A DNA stretch of 35,434 nt, from NCBI GenBank assembly GCA_013214695.1, contig JABSRX010000084.1, positions 1 through 35,434 on the forward strand, read 5' to 3'. Under the pieces are notes generated by a model, which searched no databases, was not told where the DNA came from, and was given only the letters and a program-made list of their open reading frames with translations. This document shows positions 8,232 through 16,673 of this stretch, piece after piece. The position numbers were made by a program, and so were the translations under genes. This stretch comes from Rhizobiaceae bacterium. GTDB taxonomy: Bacteria; Pseudomonadota; Alphaproteobacteria; Rhizobiales; Rhizobiaceae. Within the stretch, counting starts at the first letter, position 1; every line of letters starts with the position of its first letter.

Positions 8232-9017
8232 ATGACCATTCGCGCAGTTGTTTGGGGCGAAAACGTCCACGAACAGGAAAACAAAATTGTTGGTGATCTC
8301 TATCCAAAAGGCATGCATCAATGCATTGCCGATGTGCTGAACGCCGAAGGTGGCATTGAGGCAACGACCGCCACCCTTCAGCAGGAAGAACACGGCCTGC
8401 CGGCGGAACGCTTGGCGCAAACCGACGTTTTGCTGTGGTGGGGCCACGCGGCCCACGGCGATGTCAGCGACGAAGTCACCGAACGGGTTTGCGAAGCCGT
8501 GTGGTCCGGCATGGGCATGATCTTTTTGCATTCCGCCCATTTCGCCAAGCCGTTCAAGCGGTTGATGGGGGCTGCCTGCAACCTGACTTGGCGCGAAGCC
8601 GGGGAGCGCGAGCGCATCTGGTTGACCAGCCCCAATCATCCCATCGCCCACGGTCTGCCCAACCCGTTCGACCTGGAACATGAGGAGATGTATGGCGAGC
8701 CATTCGGTGTGCCGGAGCCGCTGGAAACGGTGTTTGTCTCCTGGTTTCAGGGCGGCGAAGTGTTCCGCTCCGGCCTGACCTACAAACGCGGTGCCGGCAA
8801 TATCTTCTACTTCCGCCCGGGCCACGAAACCTATCCGACCTATCACGACGCCAATGTGCACAAGGTGCTGACCAATGCGGTCAAATGGGCGTACAATCCG
8901 GCCAGCCGGGTTGCCAATCCGACCGATGCACCGAATGTGCCGGTCGATCAGGCGCCGGAAAAAATTGTCGAACGCGGCCCGCGTCTGCACCAGGATGGTG
9001 AAGAAGGTTTCCGCTAG
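8232..9017 (+). CDS. ThuA-like domain protein
   Basis: A 261-residue protein of the ThuA family, which adopts a class-I-amidotransferase-like fold and is often encoded with sugar oxidoreductases. Visible family features: MTIRAVVWGENVHEQE at the start, DVLLWWGHAAHGDV around residue 65-78, GMGMIFLHSAHFAKPF near 94-109, and FRPGHETYPTYHDANV near the C terminus. ThuA proteins are known from trehalose utilisation in rhizobia, but their reaction is not settled. A GGTGA motif precedes the ATG. A Gfo/Idh/MocA gene follows 33 nt later and an SDR gene after that, so a role in carbohydrate modification is likely. The specific sugar cannot be inferred. Confidence 0.85.
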   Translation: MTIRAVVWGENVHEQENKIVGDLYPKGMHQCIADVLNAEGGIEATTATLQQEEHGLPAERLAQTDVLLWWGHAAHGDVSDEVTERVCEAVWSGMGMIFLHSAHFAKPFKRLMGAACNLTWREAGERERIWLTSPNHPIAHGLPNPFDLEHEEMYGEPFGVPEPLETVFVSWFQGGEVFRSGLTYKRGAGNIFYFRPGHETYPTYHDANVHKVLTNAVKWAYNPASRVANPTDAPNVPVDQAPEKIVERGPRLHQDGEEGFR

Positions 9018-9050
9018 GATTCACGATTGTTGTAAAGATTGGACAAGATC

Positions 9051-10106
9051 ATGGACACGGTTCGTCTGCTTGTTCTGGGCACCGGCGGCATGGCGCGGGC
9101 TCATGTCGAAGCCTTCAAGAGCATCGAGAACGTTGAAATCGTTGCTGGGGTCGACGTCAATGCCGAGACCCTGGCCAGCTTCTGCGATACACACGGCATC
9201 GAACACCGTTTCACGTCGCTGGAAGAGGCCCTCGCATGGGGGACATTTGATGCCGCGACCAATGTGACGCCGGATGCTCTGCATCACAGAACCACCATGC
9301 CGCTGCTGGCGGCGGGTAAACATGTGCTGTGCGAAAAGCCGCTGGCAACCAACCATGCCGACGCGCGTCAGATGGCTGATGCTGCCGCCGCGGCCGGTGT
9401 GGTCAATATGGTCAATCTGACCTACCGCAACGTGCCGGCGCTGCATAAGGCGGCCGAACTGGTGCGCGACGGGGCAATCGGTCAGGTGCGCCATTTCGAG
9501 GCCTCCTATCTGCAGAGCTGGTTGACGCAGCCCAGTTGGGGCGATTGGCGCACCGAGTCCCAGTGGCTTTGGCGCCTGTCCACCGCGCATGGCTCAAAGG
9601 GCGTGCTCGGCGATGTCGGCATCCACATCCTCGACTTCACCACCTTCGCCGCCGGCAGTGCGGCGTCGGACATTGCCTGCAATCTGAAGACTTTCCACAA
9701 GGCCGAGGGCGACCAGATTGGCGAGTACACGCTGGACGCCAATGACAGCTGTGTGATGAATGTGTCGCTTGAAAACGGCGCCATCGGGGTGATCAGCGCC
9801 ACCCGCTTTGCCAGCGGCCACCACAACGATCTGCGCCTGCGCATCTATGGTGACAAGGGCGGACTGGAAGTGACGTTTGAAAAGGCGGTCAGCCGGCTGC
9901 GCGCCAGTTTGGGGGACAATGTCCTGGAGCCGACATGGCAGGAGATCGAGACACCCGATGTGCTGACCAACTATCAGCGCTTCATATTGGCGATCACCGG
10001 ACAGGGCGCAAGCGGGCCGGATTTTGAACTGGGGGCCCGCCTGCAACGGGCGCTGGATCAGGCCGAAGCCTCCGACGCCCAGGACGGCCGGCGCCTGGCG
10101 GTCTGA
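9051..10106 (+). CDS. Gfo/Idh/MocA family NAD(P)-dependent oxidoreductase
   Basis: A 351-residue protein in the usual size range. The N-terminal Rossmann fold shows VLGTGGMARAHVEAF (GxGGxA) and the C-terminal substrate domain follows from about residue 125. The conserved CEKPLA loop carries the lysine that orients substrate, and GVLGDVGIHILDF carries the Asp/His pair used by the family. Members oxidise or reduce sugars, inositols and related polyols. The start was set at ATG 9051 (MDTVRLLVLG); a TTG four codons upstream is possible. It sits between ThuA-like and SDR genes on the same strand, supporting a shared carbohydrate pathway. It differs clearly from the iolG product at 14410-15405 and is not its duplicate. 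Confidence 0.9.
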   Translation: MDTVRLLVLGTGGMARAHVEAFKSIENVEIVAGVDVNAETLASFCDTHGIEHRFTSLEEALAWGTFDAATNVTPDALHHRTTMPLLAAGKHVLCEKPLATNHADARQMADAAAAAGVVNMVNLTYRNVPALHKAAELVRDGAIGQVRHFEASYLQSWLTQPSWGDWRTESQWLWRLSTAHGSKGVLGDVGIHILDFTTFAAGSAASDIACNLKTFHKAEGDQIGEYTLDANDSCVMNVSLENGAIGVISATRFASGHHNDLRLRIYGDKGGLEVTFEKAVSRLRASLGDNVLEPTWQEIETPDVLTNYQRFILAITGQGASGPDFELGARLQRALDQAEASDAQDGRRLAV

Positions 10107-10239
10107 CAGGCTGACACCGGTCAGCGCTGACCATCAAAACGGTTGCAAATCTCTCTGCATTGATGAAACTGCCGGAAGCGATACGCCCGCCTGTACGGCG
10201 AGGCGCGCTGCGGATTTTTGGCGTTTAGGGGAGTGAGAC

Positions 10240-11022
10240 ATGCGGGTTGCATTGACAGGTGGGTCCAGTGGTATCGGCGCGGCCGTTGCGGCACGGTTGA
10301 AGCGGGATGGTCATCACGTGACCGCGTTTGATCTGACGAAACCGTCGGAAAACATCGATGCCTGGGTCGAACTCAATCTCGCCGATGCCGCCTCCATTGC
10401 TGCAGCCGCTGCCAAAGTCAGCGATCAAAGCTTCGACGTGCTGATCAACAATGCCGGTCTGCCGCCGCGCGAGGGCAACGGAGAGCTGGTTCTGCAGGTC
10501 AACTATTTCGGTCTGAAGGCCTTCATGGATCTGATGCTCGACCAGCTTCCCGAGGGCGGCGTGATCGTCAACACGGCCTCGCGCGCCGGGGCCATGTGGC
10601 GGGACAATCTGGAGCAGATCAAGGGCCTGATGGCGCTGGGCGGCGGCGACGGCGACGGCGACGGACTTGCGGACTTTATCGCCGCCGAGGAAATCGACCA
10701 TGTGCGCGCCTACAACCTGTCCAAGGAAGCGGTGATCGTGCTGACCCAAGTGATGACGGAAGATCTGCTGAAGCGCGGCTTGCGGATCAACTCGGTCAGT
10801 CCGGCGGCGGTGTCGACCGGTATTCTGGATGATTTTGTCTCAGCCTTTGGAGAACGGGTGGGCAAGGCGGTGGCGCGCGCCGGACGGGCAGGGAACGCCG
10901 ATGAAATCGCCGATGTGATCTGCTTTTTGGCCTCCAGCGACAGCCGCTGGATCAAGGGCCAGGACATCGTCATTGATGGCGGCATCAGCGCATTTGTCAC
11001 CGCCGATACGCTGAACGGTTGA
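10240..11022 (+). CDS. Short-chain dehydrogenase/reductase (SDR)
   Basis: A 260-residue classical SDR. The cofactor motif TGGSSGIG (6-13), the NNAG motif, the catalytic Ser of VNTASRAG, and YNLSK (Tyr-x3-Lys) are all present, and the C terminus has the usual SSDSRWIKGQDIVIDGG. An unusual loop, GGGDGDGDG, lies between the catalytic Ser and the Tyr and is encoded by a GGC/GAC simple repeat (10642-10664). GGGGAG sits 6 nt before the ATG, a strong ribosome-binding site. The gap to the Gfo/Idh/MocA gene is 133 nt, so it may have its own promoter. Substrate is likely a sugar, polyol or sterol-like alcohol; the sequence does not say which. Confidence 0.92.
   Translation: MRVALTGGSSGIGAAVAARLKRDGHHVTAFDLTKPSENIDAWVELNLADAASIAAAAAKVSDQSFDVLINNAGLPPREGNGELVLQVNYFGLKAFMDLMLDQLPEGGVIVNTASRAGAMWRDNLEQIKGLMALGGGDGDGDGLADFIAAEEIDHVRAYNLSKEAVIVLTQVMTEDLLKRGLRINSVSPAAVSTGILDDFVSAFGERVGKAVARAGRAGNADEIADVICFLASSDSRWIKGQDIVIDGGISAFVTADTLNG
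10642..10664 (+). repeat. GGCGAC simple repeat inside the SDR gene
   Basis: A GGCGGCGAC unit is followed by GGCGAC units, in frame, encoding alternating Gly and Asp. It shares its unit with GC-rich repeats elsewhere in the window (13541-13573, 32364-32408, 34585-34632). Confidence 0.7.
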
Positions 11023-11039
11023 TGCGGCGCGTCTAAAGC

Positions 11040-12068
11040 CTATTTCGAAGAACCGCTCTGCTGCGCCATCAATTGGCGCCGCCGTTCTTTTATCAAATCA
11101 TCGCCTTCCGTCGTGCCATCGTGGAATGTGCTGAACCACTTGTCCCAGGGCGTTTCCCAGGTGCCGTAATTGCAATCAAAATATTTGTGGTGGAGCTGGT
11201 GGAAAAAGTCGCCGACTTCGACGCCTGACTTGTTGCCCAGTTTCAGCTTCTCAAAGCCGGCATGCGATGTGGGGGCACCAACGCCGTGGTGGAAAAGCAG
11301 GAAGATGACGTGGATCGGATGCGCCGGGATGATGAGAAACAACAGCGTGTCGGTCATCAAGATGAAGCTCTCCACCGGATGCATCGCCAGGCCGGACCAG
11401 GGGCCGGTATTGATGTTCTTGTGATGCCAGGAATGAACGTGTCGGTAGAGCAGGCCGACATGCAGCAGCCGGTGGTGGCAGTAGAAATAGAAGCCCGCCC
11501 AGATCGGTATCAGCAGAATCAAAACAACAAACCAGACCGGATTGCTTTCGAACGTGATCATCGTCGCCCAGCCATTGGCATAGGCAAACCACATCAGGCA
11601 TTCAAAGAAGGTCCAGAACAACAGTGCCACATAGGACCACAACATGTTGTCGAGCACCTGATCGTTGAAGAAGAACGTCTTGGCGCCTTTCATCATCGGG
11701 CGCATGTTATAGCGGTAATCGTCCCCTTGGACACCAAAGCGCAGCAGCAGCAGGTGCAGGCCACCAGCAACGCCGGTCAAAATGAGGAAGTTGCGCAACA
11801 ACACCTCGAAGATCCAGTCGAACTGAAGCGTTTCGGCCCGCGCCAGATCCGGTGTGAACCAAACCCAGGTGACGATCGCGCCGATCAGGAACAGAAAGCG
11901 GGTGGCCACGGGATTCCAGCTCTTCAGCAGATAAAGCAGGGAGGCCAATGGCTTCAGCGGCCAGTCCCAATAGGGTGCCAATTGCAGCGGCAGGGCAGGG
12001 GTATAATGCCAGACCTTGCGGCGTGACGGCGGGGTTGTCGGCTTGGATTCGTCGGCGGCGTCGGACAT
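11040..12068 (-). CDS. Fatty acid hydroxylase / sterol desaturase family membrane protein
   Basis: A 342-residue integral membrane di-iron oxygenase. The histidine clusters that bind iron are visible: CHHRLLH, then HVHSWHHKN, HHGVGAPTSHAG, and HQLHHKYFDCNYG. Hydrophobic segments precede them (for example FLFLIGAIVTWVWF, FLILTGVAGGLHLLLL, WFVVLILLIPIWAGFYF). Family members hydroxylate or desaturate lipids such as sterols, sphingoid or ornithine lipids and carotenoids. AGGGGAA lies 6 nt upstream of the ATG at 12068. It converges with the SDR gene (17 nt between stops). It lies downstream of the sugar-binding protein gene, but a strong terminator (12196-12230) separates them, so it is probably transcribed alone. 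Lipid substrate is unknown. Confidence 0.88.
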   Translation of the reverse strand: MSDAADESKPTTPPSRRKVWHYTPALPLQLAPYWDWPLKPLASLLYLLKSWNPVATRFLFLIGAIVTWVWFTPDLARAETLQFDWIFEVLLRNFLILTGVAGGLHLLLLRFGVQGDDYRYNMRPMMKGAKTFFFNDQVLDNMLWSYVALLFWTFFECLMWFAYANGWATMITFESNPVWFVVLILLIPIWAGFYFYCHHRLLHVGLLYRHVHSWHHKNINTGPWSGLAMHPVESFILMTDTLLFLIIPAHPIHVIFLLFHHGVGAPTSHAGFEKLKLGNKSGVEVGDFFHQLHHKYFDCNYGTWETPWDKWFSTFHDGTTEGDDLIKERRRQLMAQQSGSSK

Positions 12069-12195
12069 GGCAAGTTCCCCTGATGGTCAGCAAGACTATG
12101 CCTCTGTCGAGGGTAAGCGGCTTTAGTGCGCCACAAAACTTTTGCAGAAATTACGACACGTGTGACCAGTCGTCCTTTTCAGCGGACTTGCAGGC

Positions 12196-12230
12196 AAAAA
12201 AAATCAGGCGGGCCCAAGGACCCGCCTGAT
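12196..12230 (-). terminator. Rho-independent terminator of the sugar-binding protein gene
   Basis: A perfect 10-bp stem (ATCAGGCGGG at 12203-12212 with CCCGCCTGAT at 12221-12230, 8-nt loop) is followed on the minus strand by eight T's (12203-12196). It lies just past the stop codon at 12254-12256. Confidence 0.93.
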
Positions 12231-12253
12231 CAGATTAGGTCTAAAGCGTGTGC

Positions 12254-13174
12254 TTAGCGGTCGACGCCAGCCAGAGCCTTAACGCTGGCAGCGTTGGACT
12301 TGTCAACGAAGCCTGGGCCCGATGGGATGTTGGCGCCTGGCAACAGACCAGCGTGGTTGTTGTACAGGTGCAGAACGATCACTGGCATATAACCCTGCAG
12401 ACGCTGCTGCTGGTCGATGGTGAAAGCAGCATCGCCGTTCTCGATCATGTCCATAACGCCTGGGGACAGGTCAAAGCATGCCAGGTGAACCTTGGCACCA
12501 ACGTCCTTGATCGCCTTGATGGCAGCTTCACAAACGTGTGGGCCAACAGCCAGAACACCGTCGATGGACTCGTCAGCCTGCAGAGCAGCAGCTGTACGTG
12601 TTTCGATCTGTGCAGGGTCGTTGGACACGTCGATCATGTTCAGATCGCCGCCGAGACCGTCGAAGTAACCTGTGCAGCGGTCAACCAGAGCTGTGTTGAA
12701 AGCTTCCTGGTTCAGGCACAGACCTTTGGTCACGCCTTCAGCTTTCGCACGGCCACCGGCCTTTTCACCAGCCAGACGCTCAGGCTGACCCACGTGCATC
12801 AGGGCACCGAGTTCAGCAGAGGATTCCAGACCGGAGTTCATGGTGATGACAGGGATACCGTCAGCAACAGCAGCTTTAATCGCTGGGCCAAGCGCCGCGG
12901 CGTCTGGCAGCGAGACGATGATGCCGTCTGGCTGGCTGGCAGCAGCAGCTTCGATCAGCTTGGCCATAGCGGCCATGTCACCGGAGACGTCGAAGTTGTA
13001 TTCGAGCGTGGCGCCAACAGCAGCAGCAGCGTCACGACCGCCTTTTTCAACAACTGGCCAGAATGGATCAGTACCCTGCGTGTGGGTGATCATCACATAG
13101 CGCTCGGCCATTGCAGCCGAAGCAGAAATTGCAACAGCGGCAGTCGCCATCATCAGTTTTTTGAGTACGTTCAA
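12254..13174 (-). CDS. Periplasmic sugar-binding protein of an ABC transporter (PBP1/RbsB-like), orphan
   Basis: A 306-residue secreted solute-binding protein. The start was set at TTG 13174 because GGGAGG lies 5-6 nt upstream and the protein then begins with a clean signal peptide, MNVLKKLMMATAAVAISASA, with cleavage likely after AMA and before ERYVM. The mature protein shows the type I periplasmic-binding fold: THTQGTDPFWPVVEKGG, DGIIVSLPDA, GIPVITMNSG, and a hinge-crossing second half with GVLAVGP and FDLSP. This group binds ribose, inositol or similar sugars. Nearby iolG and iolB suggest inositol or a derivative. No permease or ATPase gene is adjacent; the gene ends in a terminator, so its transporter partners must lie elsewhere. 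Confidence 0.87.
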   Translation of the reverse strand: MNVLKKLMMATAAVAISASAAMAERYVMITHTQGTDPFWPVVEKGGRDAAAAVGATLEYNFDVSGDMAAMAKLIEAAAASQPDGIIVSLPDAAALGPAIKAAVADGIPVITMNSGLESSAELGALMHVGQPERLAGEKAGGRAKAEGVTKGLCLNQEAFNTALVDRCTGYFDGLGGDLNMIDVSNDPAQIETRTAAALQADESIDGVLAVGPHVCEAAIKAIKDVGAKVHLACFDLSPGVMDMIENGDAAFTIDQQQRLQGYMPVIVLHLYNNHAGLLPGANIPSGPGFVDKSNAASVKALAGVDR

Positions 13175-13341
13175 TTTTTCCTCCCGATACTTTTTGAACA
13201 GCCCGGATTTTATGAGTGATATTTTTCCGATGCACAAGGGCAAATTTAAATGGATTTAAAAATGAGACTTTTCGGTGCTAAAATTCTGGTTAAAAGTCCA
13301 GATTTGTTGAGTTTTTCCACTTGCCTGGACTCTTTGCGCCG

Positions 13342-13535
13342 TTAGGCCCTTGCGCATGCGATGATCGTGAACGCGTCGCGAAAACGCGCCAAAGCCGTCT
13401 CGGTGTCGTGGCTGGCCCAGGCTTCCAGGCCGAAAGGACTCCGGTAACCAAGTGTTGCAATCTCTTCCGCGACCTTTGGATAACTGATCTCACCGATCCA
13501 TGGCAGGCATCTTTCTCGCCACCGGTTCAGATCAG
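13342..13535 (-). pseudogene. Remnant of a TIM-barrel sugar isomerase/epimerase (AP endonuclease 2 family), C-terminal only
   Basis: About 60 codons ending at a TAA (13342-13344) encode GEISYPKVAEEIATLGY and FGLEAWASHDTETALARF. This fits the last strands and helices of hydroxypyruvate-isomerase/xylose-isomerase-like TIM barrels, where GEIxYPxVxxAIxxxGY is typical and a Glu follows the strand. The normal protein has about 260 residues, so roughly three quarters are missing. The remnant has no start codon of its own; it begins where a GC-rich simple repeat (13541-13573) abuts the iolB stop codon. The likely history is deletion of the front of a gene that followed iolB. The exact subfamily (Hyi, IolE-like or epimerase) cannot be fixed from this fragment. 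Confidence 0.6.
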
Positions 13536-13540
13536 CTTCT

Positions 13541-13573
13541 CCGCTCGCCGCCGTCGCCGCTCGCCGCTCGCCG
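13541..13573 (-). repeat. GC-rich simple repeat directly after the iolB stop codon
   Basis: On the minus strand, CGGCGAG and CGGCGAC units follow the TAG without a gap and end at the isomerase remnant. A nearly identical arrangement follows the mucR stop (34585-34632). Confidence 0.8.
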
Positions 13574-14380
13574 CTAGGCGTCGCGGTCCATGATCCACTG
13601 GACTTCCGGAGCGGCGACAAAGCGCCATTTGCGCAACGGGCCGGCCATCACGTTGAGGTAGTACATCTCAAAGCCATAGGGTGCACCGCAGGGGTGGTGG
13701 CCGCGGGGGACCAGAACAACGTCGCCATCGGAAACCGCCATGGTTTCGTCGAGCTGACCGTCGTCGGTGTAGACGCGCTGGACCCCGAATCCGGAAGCCG
13801 GGTTGAGGCGGTGGTAGTAGGTTTCTTCCAGATAGGTGATGCGTGGGAAGTCATCTTCGTCATGGCGGTGGCTTGGATAGGACGACCAGTGGCCAGCCGG
13901 TGTGAAGACTTCGGTGACCAGAAGAGAATCACAGTAGTCTTCGTTTTCCATGGCGATGTTGTTGATGTGGCGCGTATTGGTGCCTTTGCCGCGTTCGGTC
14001 AGCGTGATGCCGTCCGGGCCGATGCGTCGGGCTTCATGTCCTCCCCAGCCGGGTGCCGAGCAGACGGCCAGCACACAGTCGGTTTCGGCGGTGGCAGACC
14101 AGTTCACGCCGTTGGGAAGATAGAGACAGTGGGGCGGTGATTTTTCAAAGACGCTCATGCGATCGCCGAGAACGCCCCAGTCCTGGTCAGCACCATGAAG
14201 CGCCACCTTGCCCTCGACGACCACCAGGACAACCTCGCGGTCATTGGTCGACTCGCATGCCGTGTCGCCCGCCTTGAGATGGTAGAGGGAGAAGCCGACA
14301 TAGCGCCAACCGGCGCTCGCCGGGGTGATCTCGTGGACTTTGCCGCGGGTTCCAAATGGTTTTCTCAAAAGATCAGCCAT
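13574..14380 (-). CDS. iolB: 5-deoxy-glucuronate isomerase
   Basis: A 268-residue protein, normal length for IolB, which converts 5-deoxy-D-glucuronate to 2-deoxy-5-keto-gluconate in myo-inositol catabolism. The bicupin fold shows metal-ligand signatures: YPSHRHDEDDFPR (two His and a Glu/Asp cluster) and a later DGDVVLVPRGHHPCGAPYGF. It also has ETYYHRLNP and MAGPLRKWRF, which are strongly conserved in the family. GGAGA lies 7 nt before the ATG. It follows iolG by 29 nt, so the two are probably co-transcribed. The pathway partners iolC, iolD and iolE are absent from the window. Directly after its stop codon comes a GC-rich repeat and a degraded isomerase gene. Confidence 0.93.
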   Translation of the reverse strand: MADLLRKPFGTRGKVHEITPASAGWRYVGFSLYHLKAGDTACESTNDREVVLVVVEGKVALHGADQDWGVLGDRMSVFEKSPPHCLYLPNGVNWSATAETDCVLAVCSAPGWGGHEARRIGPDGITLTERGKGTNTRHINNIAMENEDYCDSLLVTEVFTPAGHWSSYPSHRHDEDDFPRITYLEETYYHRLNPASGFGVQRVYTDDGQLDETMAVSDGDVVLVPRGHHPCGAPYGFEMYYLNVMAGPLRKWRFVAAPEVQWIMDRDA

Positions 14381-14409
14381 GAATGGGTCTCCAGTTGTTG
14401 TGTGGGCAA

Positions 14410-15405
14410 TCAGACGTCGGCGAGCTTGACCGGCTGGCCAGATTGGGCCGACCGGGTGGCAGCTTCAGCCATGGCGAGTGATGCGACACCATCCTCCAGG
14501 GAGGTCGGCAGATCGCCGCCTGAATTGATCGCGTCAACGAAGGCCGACCACTCTGCCTTGTAGGCGGGCATATATCTTTCCAGGAAGAAATAGGTTGGCT
14601 TGGCGCCGGTAACGCCGCCCTCGGTCGACTTGATGAGCGAGTTCTCCAGCATGTTTTCCACCTGCAACATGCCCTTTGAGCCGAGCAGTTCGACGCGCTG
14701 GTCATAACCATAGGCGGCACGGCGCGAGTTGCGGATGACGGCCAGGCGGCCGTCGGCATAGGACATTGTCACGATAGCGGTGTCGACATCGCCGGCTTCG
14801 CCGATCTGTTGGTCGACTATTGAGCTGCCGACAGCGCTGATGGTTTCCGGCAGGTCGCCCATGATGAAATTCGCCATGTCGAAATCGTGGATCATCATGT
14901 CGCGGAACAGGCCACCGGACACCTTGATATAGTCGACGGGCGGCGGGGCAGGGTCGAATGAGGCGATCGACAGCAGTTCCGCCTTGCCGATCTCTCCGGC
15001 ATCAGCAGCAGATTTCAGGGCCTGAAAGTTCGGGTCAAACCGGCGGTTGAAGCCGACCATGACCGGCTTGCCGGTTTTGTCGGCTGCTGCCTTGCACTGC
15101 CGGGCGCGCTCAAGATCCAGATCGACAGGCTTTTCGCACAGCACGGCTTTGCCGGCCTCAGTTGCGGCTTCGATGAAATCGGAGTGGGTGTCCGTTGATG
15201 TGGCAATCAGCACGGCATCGATATCGGGATCGGCGATGATGGCGTCGGAACTGGCCACCTGGGCGCCGTAATGGGCCGCCAGCCTTTCAGCGTTTTCGGC
15301 AAACACGTCAGAGACGGCAACGAGTTGGCTGTCGCGGTGGGCGACGATTGCTTCGGCGTGGACATTGCCAATGCGTCCGGCGCCAAGAAGTCCGACTTTG
15401 AGCAC
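14410..15405 (-). CDS. iolG: Inositol 2-dehydrogenase (Gfo/Idh/MocA family)
   Basis: A 331-residue NAD-dependent dehydrogenase that oxidises myo-inositol (or scyllo-/chiro-isomers) to the inosose. Visible motifs: VGLLGAGRIGNVHAEAI (cofactor loop), LCEKPVDLDLERARQC with catalytic Lys, GFNRRFDPNF, and GGLFRDMMIHDFDMANF with the Asp/His catalytic pair. These match IolG more closely than the generic oxidoreductase at 9051-10106. The start is GTG at 15405, preceded by GGAG. It is the first gene of the iolG-iolB unit. The next upstream gene on this strand, an EamA transporter, is 180 nt away with a 17-bp tandem repeat in the gap. Exact inositol isomer is not decidable. Confidence 0.88.
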   Translation of the reverse strand: MLKVGLLGAGRIGNVHAEAIVAHRDSQLVAVSDVFAENAERLAAHYGAQVASSDAIIADPDIDAVLIATSTDTHSDFIEAATEAGKAVLCEKPVDLDLERARQCKAAADKTGKPVMVGFNRRFDPNFQALKSAADAGEIGKAELLSIASFDPAPPPVDYIKVSGGLFRDMMIHDFDMANFIMGDLPETISAVGSSIVDQQIGEAGDVDTAIVTMSYADGRLAVIRNSRRAAYGYDQRVELLGSKGMLQVENMLENSLIKSTEGGVTGAKPTYFFLERYMPAYKAEWSAFVDAINSGGDLPTSLEDGVASLAMAEAATRSAQSGQPVKLADV

Positions 15406-15501
15406 GGATAGATCTCCAGATTTTTTGAATTGCCGGACACTAACGACACAATGCGCGTTTTCGCAACAGGCAATTGAGCGACCTGTTTGGCTTGTGCAAA
15501 A

Positions 15502-15552
15502 GCGGCGGCGAGGGTGTTGCGGCGGCTCGGGCGTTGCGGCGGCGAGGGCGTT
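15502..15552. repeat. Three tandem copies of a 17-bp GC-rich unit
   Basis: The units at 15502-15518, 15519-15535 and 15536-15552 read GCGGCGGCGAGGGTGTT, GCGGCGGCTCGGGCGTT and GCGGCGGCGAGGGCGTT. They lie downstream of the EamA gene stop (15586) and upstream of iolG. The core GGCGGCGAGGGC is shared with other repeats in the window. Confidence 0.9.
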
Positions 15553-15585
15553 GCGTGATGTTCCTTTTGCAGGATCAACCGAACG

Positions 15586-16461
15586 CTACTGCTGACGCCG
15601 CACACCCTCGCGCCAGGCCAGCAGAATCGCCCCGGCCATGATGGTCGCCGCACCGATCAGCGAGACGGCGTCGGGCACCACGTCGAAGATAAACATGTCG
15701 TAGATGGCGGCGAAGATGAGCGTTGAATAGCTGAAGGGGCCGACAAAGCTCGCGTCGGCACGGGCCATGCCATTGACAAACAAAGCCTGGGCCGCGGCCA
15801 TGCAAAGACCAAGCGCGATGAGAGCCACCCACTGGTCGCCATTGGGCCATTGAAAGAACGGCCAAACGAGGCTCGAGGCGATGGTCAGACCGATCGTGTT
15901 GTTCAACAGCAGGATCTGCAACGGTCGTTCAGCCCCGGACAGTTTTTTGATGAAAATCAGTTCCAGGCCCATGACGGCGGCGGCGGCGAGGGCGAGCAGG
16001 GCGGCCGGCTCCACGGTGCCCTGACCGGGCCGGGTCAGAATCAACGCACCGGCGAAGGCCAGCAGGGTGGCGAGGATGCGCCAGCGACCGATCCGCTCCC
16101 CCAGCAGGGGAATCGCCAGCAACATGGCAAACACCGGATTGAGAAAGCTGATCGCCGTGGCATCCGCCAAGGGGATGTAGATGACAGCGGTGAACATCAA
16201 ACTGACACCGGTAAAGCCACAGGCGGAACGCGCCCCATGCCAGCCCCAGTTCGGGCGGGTGAAGCGCGGGCGCATGATCGCCGTGGCAGCAAGGATACCA
16301 AGCCAGGCGAAGAGAAAACGGGAATGGGTGATCTGCAGCGGGTGCAGATTTTCCCCCAAGGCATCGGTGCCCAGCGATTTTGCCAGGAGGGTGGTTGCGG
16401 CAATCAGGATCGAGGCCGCGATGATCAGTGATGCGGCCAATAGGGGAGCTTGTTTGGGCAT
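15586..16461 (-). CDS. EamA/DMT-superfamily transporter
   Basis: About 291 residues from the ATG at 16461 (MPKQAPLLAASLIIAASILI); an ATG at 16503 would add 14 hydrophilic residues. The protein is almost entirely hydrophobic, with about ten predicted helices in two EamA repeats, as in DMT exporters. Visible features: SRFLFAWLGILAA, PLADATAISFLNPVFAMLLA (typical first EamA repeat), and ADASFVGPFSYSTLIFAAIYDMFIF in the second. Family members export amino acids, metabolites or drugs. A GC-rich stretch near 15975-16005 encodes the alanine-rich segment ALLALAAAAV and shares the GGCGGCGAG motif with the repeats. Substrate cannot be inferred; the neighbourhood is mixed (iol genes and an oxalate operon). 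Confidence 0.88.
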   Translation of the reverse strand: MPKQAPLLAASLIIAASILIAATTLLAKSLGTDALGENLHPLQITHSRFLFAWLGILAATAIMRPRFTRPNWGWHGARSACGFTGVSLMFTAVIYIPLADATAISFLNPVFAMLLAIPLLGERIGRWRILATLLAFAGALILTRPGQGTVEPAALLALAAAAVMGLELIFIKKLSGAERPLQILLLNNTIGLTIASSLVWPFFQWPNGDQWVALIALGLCMAAAQALFVNGMARADASFVGPFSYSTLIFAAIYDMFIFDVVPDAVSLIGAATIMAGAILLAWREGVRRQQ

Positions 16462-16673
16462 GGGTATGATTTTCAGCCGGTGGGCATGCCAAGGCGCATT
16501 CAATGGGAGTATGCGCCGCGATAGTCAATCACTCGAGCCTGTTATTTGCGCGAGACCCTAGGGGTGTCGAGCTGTGATCGAAAATCGCGGCGCCAGAGAG
16601 TTCCCGTAGGTTTTGGACAATGGAGCGTGGCGACGATGTTTGCGAACCTCGACACGTTCTGGGGAACCCTCCA

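Noticed and set aside
12248-13219. Plus-strand open frame (323 codons) opposite the sugar-binding protein
   Set aside because: The minus-strand protein has signal peptide, fold motifs and terminator; the plus-strand product is Ser/Val/Asn-rich with no motif.
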